DNA of 64,000 bases from Bolinopsis microptera. Its lineage: Eukaryota > Ctenophora > Tentaculata > Lobata > Bolinopsidae. Positions 10,801 to 20,700 of this stretch are shown here, one piece after another. The stretch's first letter is position 1, and every line of letters begins with the position of its first letter. Under the pieces are notes generated by a model that did not search any database, had not been told where the DNA came from, and saw only the letters and a list, made by a program, of their open reading frames with translations. A program made the translations under genes and the position numbers. The DNA is taken from contig NC_087079.1 in the NCBI RefSeq assembly GCF_026151205.1, forward strand, positions 4,297,230 to 4,361,229. Direction: 5' to 3'.

Positions 10801-13585
10801 TTTGGATCTTCAGAAGAAATGTGGCCCGGTGACATAAGAGATGGGGAGTTTGACAACGATTTGCTAAACAGAAAGTAAGGGAATAAATATTCTCACGTCT
10901 CACAGATCATGATCTTTTAAGCATGAAAATAATTCACCCCATTTCAATAATCCCATACATGTTGTTAAACTTCACAGAAAGAAAGACAGTGTGGAGAGAG
11001 ACCTGTGTCTTCAGCTGAGTCAGAGGAGTAGTGTCTGGGAAAAGGACGACGACAAAACCAGCAAGATATTCGTCTCGGGTAACAGCAACCTCAAACATAC
11101 GTCCTCAGGTGAGCTGTCGTAGTTTGCTTTTTCTCTTATACAAATATTCTCCCAACTTTATTCGCACTTCACCTGTCCTTCGCAGTACCCTCATAATACA
11201 TTTCAGGATAATAACTTAATTTGTTTATAAATGATATACGACTAATAGTTATTCATAAACTGATTTCTACCAATACGTTGCAGAAGAATCTTCTCGAATA
11301 AAAACCTCAAACCTGAGCTTGGGTTCGAAGGAGTTCTTGTCATTGAAGAAAAACAGACGGATCAGTAAAACAAGCAAGACAATTAGATCTTACAGCCTCT
11401 CTAAAGCCAAGGACTATCACAAGAAACGAGCGTATGTGATAACTACATGTTTAGATGATGCTATCTTGTAATTCCTAGTCGTTATCTTCTAACTGTTACA
11501 CTCTTGACAAGTCCTCGTTTTATATTGCATATGAGTATTGCTGAAAGCCTTATATGCAATATAATGTTCATTTTCCATTCTTAATTATAATTTTTGGAAC
11601 ATCAGTTCGTTTTGCCTTTATGCGTGTTATCTCCTACACATCTGAAGTTTAAACGATATAACTATCGTATATATATAATATATACAATAGTAAAAGATAC
11701 TATACATAGTCCCCAAGCATAGCAAACCTGTGTTTTATTTGTTGATGTTTTTAAAATCCTACAGCTAAGACTAACTTTATAGGAAGAGAACGAAGTTTGC
11801 CACAACTAGTGAGAGTGAGGAAGTGGGTTGCTACAGTGAGATAGATTGTTTGGGTAACGATATAACCACCTCGCTTATCAATGCAGGTACAGTGCAGTTA
11901 CAGTGCAAGTACAATTCGAGTACAATTATAGAATTACAACTTATATGATAGGAACCATGCATCAGTTTCGAATAAAGTTTTAAAATTACTGAGCAGCCCC
12001 TAGCGGCCTAGCCGGCTTTTGATCATGGTGAATAAAATATACAGCTCGAGGAAGCTGAAATTTATCATGCCGACAACTTAACTGCTGCTTGGTTATAATT
12101 TATTCCGTGGTTATACCCAGCAGATGTAACGGATGCCAAGAAGAAGAGAAAAGGTAAAAAGACTCCCATGGAGTTTGAGAAACGCCTGATAGCCGGAACC
12201 AAGCGATACTATATGACTAAATTAGAAAAGATGAAGTCTAAGGTCAACTTAGAAAGCAACCAGATGTAAGTGATATTTTTTTATGTTGAAAATGTTGTAA
12301 CTCAACCATGTGCATCATATACTTCACATGAGGTTTCAATACATTCTCCACAGTCCCCAAATTTCAGATCATCCGAAACCGAGCTCCGAAGATCAGTACA
12401 AGGATCGGGCCGAGAGCTGACTGAAGCATCTAACCCTCTATCGTTGGTGAGCATCCCGTCCCAGACCTGTCGCAGTCCTCTTGTGGACGGAAGAGACCAA
12501 GATGGGTCCGGTCACCTTCATCAAGGTCACAGCCCGGGGTCCCATGGCTCTAAGAAACCTACTCCTGTGTCTCTGTGTCATGGAGGAAGTGAAGATTCTG
12601 TTCTTTCGCCCATTAAGTAAGTACAGTAAACAGTGACAATTTTGTACACTGTTGATTTGTCAATGTCATGATTATAATGGAAATCAAGTTTAAAACATTT
12701 GGAAATTGGTCAAGAGTCAAATATCACTCGTGGCTCAATTTAATGATTTTGGCCTGGTAATGATATTGCAAATGTGATAGTCAGTGCAGGACGAGAAGTT
12801 CAAGTTCCACCCCAGTCTACTCACACTGTGGCAGGTCCAGCTCCAGACCAACCTCCTGTGTTATCTCCATATCCAGACTTAAAAACGTCAGAGTTGGCCC
12901 TTCCATTAAAGGTAATGGAACTCGGAGAGCTTTTTTCCACAAAAACTAAATGCCTGTTTTTCGATGGATGGATCTTCTACTTCTATATAGTTTATCAACC
13001 TAAATATCGTATCTTCGATAAATTCCATGATATTGTTAGCCCAGATAGTAAATCACTACTACATTAATCGCTAACCCAAATAACATCTTCTCCAGAACGG
13101 TTTTGCAACTCGTTAGTTTTCATAGAGAAGCCCAGTAAACCAGAAAGATCACGGTTCTTAAACGTCAACGACGAATACACCACGTCCTCTTTCAACGACG
13201 GTTTTGCTGCTCAACTTAAAGCTTCGAAAATCAAGTGAGCTCATTTTCAGTGTAACTGATCGTGCCCGATATTAACATGAAAATAACTACGTTTATCGGA
13301 TTCTTATTGAACTATAAGAGTATAAGATAAGCTGGTCCGGACTCCGGAACAGATCAGTGGTCGTGTTATAATAATATAACACGATATAATATTATAGCTG
13401 AATTGTTGAGCCATATATTTATTAGAAATCTCTCTATTTACCCAATAACTTTCAGATTACACCGAGAATTAGCGCTAGAAGAACGACTGACTCCAAACCT
13501 CACTCCAGCCTGGACCTTCTCATACATGCCGCCCACCTCGCCCTCCTACACTGACTACATCAACAGTGTCGACATCCAGACATGA
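4841..13585 (+). CDS. Uncharacterised 17-exon gene, about 783 residues, basic and serine-rich
   Basis: Family not recognised. Predicted exons: 4841-4927, 5680-5744, 6102-6249, 6690-6801, 7754-7936, 8106-8194, 8976-9210, 9439-9569, 10738-10874, 10978-11108, 11284-11431, 11783-11886, 12124-12265, 12368-12616, 12790-12911, 13096-13234, 13456-13585 (TGA). All 16 junctions keep one continuous frame, with GT donors and AG acceptors; the weakest are the exon 4 donor (AGA|GTGAAT) and exon 5 acceptor. The protein starts MNAVRQMVQWIDGSLGNLL, has a Cys-rich patch (CYGNEACLCKRC, exon 2), long Lys/Glu/Ser-rich stretches, lysine runs (KRKKKKS, exon 6; KKKRKGKK, exon 13), and ends in a Trp/Tyr/Pro-rich tail (TPAWTFSYMPPTSPSYTDY). 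No signal peptide or membrane segment is seen; mostly disordered by composition. The ATG directly follows an acceptor-like ACAG, so coding exons may exist upstream. Introns 1, 4, 6 and 8 hold minisatellites. Confidence 0.7.
5114..5670 (+). repeat. 63-bp minisatellite, 9 copies, in intron 1 next to an acceptor
   Basis: Units begin CGCCCTAAACCAACTTATAA at 5114, 5177, 5242, 5305 and then every 63 bp; the second unit is 65 bp. Each contains AACCCC...GGGGTT arms that can form a hairpin around an ~18-nt loop, and a GGGTTGCAG acceptor-like string. The last unit ends at 5670, nine bases before the predicted start of exon 2 at 5680. Confidence 0.95.
5900..6051 (+). repeat. Direct duplication of about 70 bp in intron 2
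   Basis: CCTAATACTAATGATGATAT followed by ...CCCACCAATCCCTACA...CCTCTG occurs at about 5900-5970 and again at 5983-6051, with a 4-bp deletion and a few changes in the second copy. Confidence 0.85.
6809..7632 (+). repeat. 55-bp minisatellite, about 15 copies, directly after the exon 4 donor
   Basis: The unit starts AACCTCCTCCTGATAATACT, continues with TGCTCGGTCAGTTACAAAAT and ends around AGAGTATTTGTTAATT. The first unit starts seven bases after the predicted donor at 6802. The donor context GTGAATCAACCTCC resembles the unit junction GTTAATTAACCTCC, so the donor looks like the founder of the array. It fills most of intron 4. Confidence 0.95.
8027..8070. other. AT-rich inverted repeat in intron 5
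   Basis: Arms of about 18 bases (TATATGATATTTAAGATA and its near-perfect complement TTATCTTGAATATCATATA) separated by a few bases. It could form a stable hairpin in RNA. No other signal is attached to it. Confidence 0.7.
8215..8950 (+). repeat. 15-bp minisatellite (CATCTTTCTAACGCC), about 48 copies, filling intron 6
   Basis: Variants such as CATATTTCTAACGCC, CATTTATCTTTCTAAC and TATCTTTCTAATTCTAACGC are interspersed. The array begins about 20 bases after the donor at 8195 and runs to about 25 bases before the acceptor of exon 7 at 8976. Every unit combines a pyrimidine run with CTAAC, a branch-point-like motif. The repeat is open in several frames on both strands (for example IFLTP pentapeptides) but these are not genes. 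Confidence 0.95.
9538..10008 (+). repeat. 59-bp minisatellite, 8 copies, duplicating an exon end plus its splice donor
   Basis: Unit 1 is the last 32 bases of exon 8 (CTCTTCCAACTGGATCTCTG ...GAAATGCCG) plus the start of intron 8 (GTTAGTTGTAATATGTGATC). Seven further copies follow to 10008 with only a few substitutions, so the CCG|GTTAGT donor is present eight times. Unit 7 carries a small internal duplication of GATCATTGT. Confidence 0.95.
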
Positions 13586-14519
13586 GACATTGTGGTATCC
13601 AATTTTAAGCCTCTTAAAGGATTTGAGATATCGATGATGACATTCTGAAAATATGGGAACTTTTCAAGAATCATGGTGATTGGTGATTGAGAAGGTTTCG
13701 GCAGCTTATAGAATATAGATGGGTGGTCCTGCTGACACATCACCATTGTATAAGACGTCCTCGACCATCTTGGAGGGTGTCACATTCATTCAGCGATCTC
13801 AAATCGCTAAACATTAATGCTGGAACATTCTGGAACCTAATTATTTCATAACCTGATGCTTACGAAACCTAATTCTTACGATTTGATTAACAAAAAAGAA
13901 AATAAATAGTTAGCTTAAACTAGTAGCACTAACAGTTCGTATATTTTATCATTTCCTGCGTATTAGATTGTCTACGACAATATCCTGGCTTTAATAAAGA
14001 TTAAAAAACAATTTTGCAAATGATACGAATAAATTGATTATCTTTATACCACAGCTTAACACTAGATTAAATAAATTGCATTTTTTAAGAGGCAAATAAG
14101 CATTTAAAAACTATTTTTAGTGTTTTCAATTTTTGTTTTAGGACCCGGCCGGCACTCGTCTGGTTTTTTTAAGTAGTTGCTGATTGAATTGTAAGATACT
14201 AAGTCGCCATCAAGGTTTTGGACTAAGATCGAGCAGAAAGCCTCATCACCAGCTCCCCAGAGCCCAACTTAAATTCATTGCACTATTAGTACTACTAGCA
14301 GGAACCCGTCTAACCCTAAAGTGGCGTCAGGAGACAGCAATATTTATTTATTTATCTAGTGATTTTGACACCATTTGTGGGTCCAAATTTTGGGACCTAA
14401 AGTTCTTATTCCTTTGCCAATTTTTAATTTCTTCGTACTGGTCAAAAGGCAATAAAAGCATTTACTGCATTTGACCTAGTCAAAAAGGTTTCAATAGTAT
14501 ATCTCTCACAGTTTTGCGG
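13586..14519. other. 3' flank and intergenic sequence
   Basis: Probable 3' UTR of the 17-exon gene followed by AT-rich sequence; AATAAA-like strings occur around 13900-14000. A segment near 14300 (CTACTAGCAGGAACCCGTCT) resembles one in the duplicated block near 19370 and is probably a fragment of a dispersed repeat. No gene seen. Confidence 0.4.
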
Positions 14520-14582
14520 AAAGTTTACAAGGTTTACAAGGTTTACAAGGTTTACAAGGTTTACAAGGTTTACAAGGTTTAA
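14520..14582 (+). repeat. 9-bp tandem repeat (GGTTTACAA), about 7 copies
   Basis: Near-perfect short array ending in a poly-A-like stretch. No associated gene. Confidence 0.9.
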
Positions 14583-14901
14583 AAAAACAAATCTATATTA
14601 CTATACATTGAAATAATGTCAGATCAGCGTTGCTGAAAAAGTCAAAGTCCGAAATCCAAGTAGAAATCCGTTACCATTAAAGTGTTTAAACCAAAAAATC
14701 ATCATGTCGTTCTAGAGGCGAGTGCATATCGTTCAAGCTAATAGCTAACAAAGAGATAGAAAAGCACGCAGACCCTTACAGAAAATGTGAAGATGCTTGA
14801 GATATGTCCGTGTGGGTGTGGCAAAGAAGTCAGAGATGTGATTGTGATGGTGATCAAATGTAGGGTGCAAATGAAGGGGCTGTGTCTCGCTTTATTATAT
14901 A

Positions 14902-17138
14902 TATATGGACACGTTCATTTGAGTTTGAGGATATTGGTAAATATAAGTGACCCTATTAAAAGGCACAGTGTAGTTGACTTTGTCACACTATGAAATTACA
15001 CAAACCCTTGATGGTTAGGATAATCGTCTCATCCTTTAGGCTAACTTAGTCACATAACGAAAACTTAATCAGGTGATAAGATATCTCTTAAATACGGCCG
15101 GCACGGAAATGGTTACATTGTCACACTATAAACATGTGACAGAGTAAATATGGACCCCTTGCTGCTGTTTTTGACCAAAATTTTGAGTTTCCAGTTGATT
15201 GGATGGGTACATATGACCATTTCCTACATATTTGACGACTTTTTTCGTTAGATGGTGCACTCAGGTTTCCTCTGTCACACATTTAAGAAAATATGTGAAT
15301 AATGTTTAGGGAACCCTGATAAGCAATGCTGAGTAGTGTAGGTTTATTTAATGGCATGGAAGTGCTAGGAATTGTTATTATATCATATAGTCGTAAGGAA
15401 TTAAAACACAGAAGGCACAAACAAGTTTACTTTGTCACATAATCTTGATGATATCTGAACATGTGTGAAATTGAACAAATAATGATATACCAGCTTAAAC
15501 CCCTTATATTACGTACTATGGATCAAACAACACTGCTAGTACCATGCACCAGTCACATTAATCATTATCGGGTGGTAATATGTTAACAAATAACAGTGTC
15601 ACAATTAAACTACCGCAACATGATGGTCAAAAATAGGGTAATTTTGTCACAAAAAATTATTATAACTCTGTTAGCTCCTTGCTGGCAAAATAACTAGTTT
15701 ATCGAAATTTTTTTGATGATAAAGTCACATAGTATTCTAATAGAGGAATAGTTCTTCAAAATAGGGGCAAGACATGTTTACTTTGTCACATCAGTTATTA
15801 TAAGAGTTAGGTAATCGTCATCAGATTAACCGATCTTTTTCGTAGTATGGATCGATTAATATAGGCAATAAAGCATCCTAATTCCTATGCCAATTTTAAC
15901 ACACTATCTTGATATTATTGGGGCAGGAAAAGTTAATTTTGTCACATTTTCAGTGTCTTTGACAAATTGATCTAAAATTGTTAAACTTGAGCTCTGATGT
16001 TCTGAACAATATTCTACCAATCGTTTCTGAAAGAATGTTGAATTCTAATAGAGTTATAGATCTTCAAAATAGGGGCAAGACATGTTTACTTTGTCACATC
16101 AGTTATTATTAGAGTTAGGTAATCGTCATCACATTAACAAATTTTTTTGTAGTTTGGATTGATTTATTTAGGTAATAAAGCAGCCTATGCTAATTTTTAC
16201 ACACTATCTTGAAATTGTTGGGGCAGGAAAAGTTAATTTTGTCACATTTTTAGTGACTTTGACAAATTTAACCTGAAATTGTTAAACTTGAGCTCTGATG
16301 TTCTGGACAATATTCTACCAATCGATTCTGAAAGAATGTTGAATTCTAATACAGTTATAGATCTTCAAAATAGGGGCAAGACATGTTTACTTTGTCACAT
16401 CAGTTATTATAAGAGTTATTATAAGAGACTATTTCATTCTATAATCATTGTTTTTAACCTATTTACGATTTTGTACAATTTTTTGTGACAATGTAAACAT
16501 CAACTGATCTTAACTTGCATCAACTACATTGTCATCATGTAAAGTTTTCCCGCCTTTCAAACCAAAATCAGATATAAATAATTCGCCCAAAATTTTAAAT
16601 TCCATATATTGTGACAGAATTAACCTCATTTCCCAATAACCAAGTGCCTGTATTAGCTAACTATTCAAAGCAACATATTTTAGGGCTATGATTGGTACTC
16701 CGTACTTGGTAGATCAACCATCATTTAATGAGTAAAAAGGGTTTTGAGGACACCTCACAGTAGAATAGAGGTATGGTATTCTGAGTGTGACAAAGTTACC
16801 TAAATATTGCCTCGTAACCGTTCGATCCGTGCCCTTTAACCAATGTTGTATCATAATTGTTAGATTGACCTAATCTACTATGTTTCAGACCAAGGAATGA
16901 TAATTAGACAACTGCAGTTAACTAAGTCACACAAAATTTGACATTTGAAACATTATAGTGCCTAACAACAACAGATTTTCTTTCTGAGCAGTGCATATGG
17001 GAGTGTGGGTTACGTGGCTAATGTTCAGAACTTCTGAACGTGCTAGGTTAATAGATGTCAAAATTAAGCCACTATCGTCAAAAACGCTATTATTTTTGTT
17101 TACCAATATCCTCAAACTCAAATGAACGTGTCCATATA
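14902..17138. mobile_element. 2.2-kb element with 40-bp perfect terminal inverted repeats and repeated TTTGTCACA motifs
   Basis: The left end 14902-14941 (TATATGGACACGTTCATTTG ...) is the exact reverse complement of 17099-17138. In between, about 14 copies of a motif around ACTTTGTCACA run in the + orientation from about 14985 to 16400, and then copies in the opposite orientation (TGTGACAAAGTTACC-like) from about 16480 to 16800, so the interior is roughly mirror-arranged. It also holds 2-3 copies of a ~300-bp direct repeat. No transposase-size ORF is visible. This fits a non-autonomous DNA transposon with subterminal binding-site repeats; the superfamily and target-site duplication are not clear. 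Confidence 0.65.
15737..16432 (+). repeat. About 300-bp tandem repeat, 2.3 copies, inside the inverted-repeat element
   Basis: The string ATAGGGGCAAGACATGTTTA recurs at 15761, 16069 and 16370 (spacings 308 and 301), each followed by CTTTGTCACATCAGTTATTA. The intervening sequence aligns throughout with scattered substitutions. Confidence 0.9.
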
Positions 17139-17507
17139 GTAAGATAAAACGAATTTAGATTAATCTGCAATAAGCGCCACATTGTTTCAATGTTCGTCAA
17201 AAATAGATTAGAAAAAAGAATTGGATCACAAACATATCAAGTATGATTTATTCATGAAGTAAACTAATCAAACTGAACATCAAAAAAATTGTTAATTCTT
17301 TAAATTATCCCTATTCGTGCCTATAAATAATATTATAAGTAGAAATCGATCATTGAACATAATATCTTGTTGGCCGAATGATTGTTGACCCTAAGTGTTC
17401 AGTTATTGAGAGAAAGAACGGTGGGGGCAGATAACAGATACAAAATTGAGTTTTTCGAATCAAAAACATTAATTACTTTACAGCAATCATATTATTTTTA
17501 TGTGAGT

Positions 17508-17745
17508 TCAGCATATGGTAATTGCAGTTTTTTTCGCGACATGCAAAGCAGATTCCCTTCCAAGGGAATATACATCGTCATATGAAGCTTCCTTACTATC
17601 CTTAACACAATCCGAACAGATCAGTACTTTAGATCTCCACTGCTTGATTTGATATTGGTGACCTTCTCCGGTCTTTATTTTCTTGTCGCATCCTGGGCAT
17701 CTTCGACCATTTAGCAGCACCATGGGCAACTTTTCACGAAGGTCC
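17508..17745 (-). CDS. DC-STAMP gene, exon 3: C-terminal four-cysteine zinc-ribbon-like module
   Basis: Acceptor CACTTTTAG ends at 17746; the exon reads DLREKLPMVLLNGRRCPGC, then DKKIKTGEGHQYQIKQWRSK, VLICSDCVKDSKEASYDDVY and on to a TGA at 17508-17510. The C-x2-C...C-x2-C spacing of 23 residues fits a structural zinc site. The first five exon bases and the acceptor are copied at 20649-20653 by the tandem duplication. Confidence 0.75.
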
Positions 17746-20700
17746 CTAAAAGTGAAATCAGTCATCATCCAGATTAGGTTTGTAAAGTGTAAACGTTATC
17801 AGCTTAGATTAAAATAAAGTGAAGATTTTTAATAGACTGTCTGTACAGGCATTAGGTGTACTTTGCTGCATAGAGAATAGATACACGTTGTATAACTATA
17901 CCGCGGCCTGCGGAAAGGGGTTTAGAACGTTTATCAAGTATTAACCTAAAGGCGGCACCACACTCCTACAGTTTAAGAAGAATACTCACTTAAAGGCGGC
18001 ACCACACTCCTACAGTTTAAGAAGAATACTCACTTAAAGGCGGCACCACAATCCTACAGTTAAAGAAGAATACTCACTGAAAGGCGGCACCACAATCCTA
18101 CAGTTAAAGAAGAATACTCACCTAAAGGTGGCACCACAATCCTACAGTTAAAGAAGAATACTCACCTAAAGGTGGCACCACAATCCTACAGTTAAATAAG
18201 AATACACACCTAAAGGCGGCACCACAATCCTACATAGGGCCTGTCGTGATATCATGGATCGCTTAGGTTCCACCAGGATCTGGTAGTCCTCATAATTCTG
18301 CGGCTTCTATGTGTCGTCATCTCGCACAACTCCGAAAAACCGTTGTGAGTTTGGCATGTGAAAATTTGCAGCCCTCCAGAGTCCAGACATCGATTGGGTT
18401 AACGAGTTGTCGTACGTCACCGGTCACCTCAAGATCGAGTGACAGGGGGCTGAACAGGCCAGAACCCAATTGATTGGGTCTGAGGTCACGTGATTATGAG
18501 CCTGAGGTCACGTGACTATGACGTCACCAGAGCTCGTTCTCCGTTTCCCGCTCTTTGGACCAGGTGAGCTTGCATGCTTGTGAAAGTGGGTGTAAGTACA
18601 GCTGTACTGTAGTTACATCCAATTACCCCTAATAGAATGAAAATTTATTTTCTGACAGAAAGCTAGAAATTTACCAAAATATCGACTTAGTTCAAAATTT
18701 ATTTTGATGAGCACTCCTGACCTAAAATTGCACGAGAAATCGATTAAACTTGGTTTCAGAACTCAACAATGCTTCCTTATGCCTTAAAATCCATTTTTAT
18801 CGATACAATAAACATGTTGATCCTGTGGATTAATTAGTAACAGGTAACAAATGCACACAAAAAACCATCGCACTTACATTGCATTCTTAACGGGTCGATT
18901 TCGAGTGACCAATAATCGTCGTGATGATATTTATCATTTGTTTATAGGTCATGCGTTCCTGATCATCATCAGCAATCAAGAGACAGGAGCGGCGATTGCT
19001 TTAAATCAACGGTTTACGTTATTTTGTGAATTCGACCCCTGTTTTAACGGTTATCACACTTTGTCATTGAATGTATTGAGGATAGCTTTACAAATAAGAG
19101 GACCAGTAAATAAAATTGTCACAAGTGTTTCTCTCATTCACTTTCGATAAGACACAATGAAAATTCTTACTTAACCATAAGATTCGGAATTTTTCAACCT
19201 TTGAAGAATATCGGAATTTTATAAAATGTAAGTTCAATTTTTACAAAAAATCAACGAATCGTATGAAATTCCATCAGCAGTTAGTTCCAGAGTAGGGATC
19301 AGAGCAAAACGAAGGAATATAATTTCTTGCGGGAATCATTCCTGAAATATTGTCGACAGGTTCAAGTCTACTAGCAGGACGAACCCGTCTAACCCATTTT
19401 GACAGGTCACGGGACCACCACGAATTGAATTATAAAGATCTATCCAAATTCCACGAAGACTACGGACCAAGTTTAAATACTTCATTATAGTTGGATTCGG
19501 GAAGCAGTTCAATTGTGCTTTGCACGGAACAACTTATATCACGAGACCGCCATTTCTGTTGAACCGAGAGATTGCAAATCAAACTAGTTTCAATTTCAGA
19601 TCACCTTTTATGTGTTCATTTGTGGTGGACTGGTCAGTATACAAACGTGGCACGTGCGGGCATATTTCTCAGTTTGAGTTACGAATTGCTTCATGCTTGA
19701 GTTAATTAATTCTTTGTGGTCGACTTGCTTTCGATCAAAACTTCATTAAATGAAATCGCTTTAGGGACATGTGTCAAAACTTCATTACTACCAACGCGCA
19801 CCAATTAGACACCACCCTTGCAGTTGCTCTATGTAGTCGAGTTTTTCTTAGTCAGATTTGGTTGACTGTTATTTCTTTTTGAGGTCTTGACAAACAGCTG
19901 ATCATACGGTAGGCGTATGCGCGCTATATCTACGCCTTTGGCAAGATCATAGGACATAGAAGTTCAAGGAAATTTAACAACCATAACTTTAAACTTACTT
20001 GCTGGACAACAAACGCAGCCACGTCGTAATTCTCCCAATAACTGCTGTGTAGAAGAGCTGGCAGGATGAGAGAAGGAAAAGAGCGCAGAGCTTCAGGATA
20101 GCTTTACAAATATGAGGACCAGTAAATAAAATTGTCACAAGTGTTTCTCTCATTCACTTTCGATAAGACACAATGAAAATTCTTACTTAACCATAAGATT
20201 CGGAATTTTTCAACCGTTGAAGAATATCGGGCATTTTTCAGAATTTGGCCGCCAAATTTTTTTAAAGGCCTAACTCAAAATTCTAATACAAAACTTAAGG
20301 TCATGAGGCGATTCTACGTCGATTCTGAAAATTTCATGAAAAAATATTGAAACCCTATTGAGTTCTATTGTTTTGAGCGAAGTCAGTTTTGCAAATATCG
20401 CGAACTGATATATGGGCGATTTTGTTCATTTTGTGCAACTATTTGAACACAGAATCCACAGTTAGGTAGATATTGAGCTGATAATCATAGAGAATGTGTA
20501 GTATAGGCTTACCTTCCATATAAAGTTGGTTTCATTCAAAAATATTGATATTTGACCAATTTATGGGCCAAAATCGATCAAATTTGGTGCGTATGCCCAA
20601 ATACGGTCATATGGTTTTTGGCTCATAACTCAGTCATTTTTTGTCCAAGGTCCCTAAAAGTGAAATCAGTCATCATCCAGATTAGGTTTGTAAAGTGTAA

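Noticed and set aside
12774..13067. Plus-strand reading REVQVPPQSTHTVAGPAP... as the frame of the exon at 12790
   Set aside because: It would meet a stop right after the next acceptor; the Ser/Arg-rich frame joins both neighbouring exons in phase.
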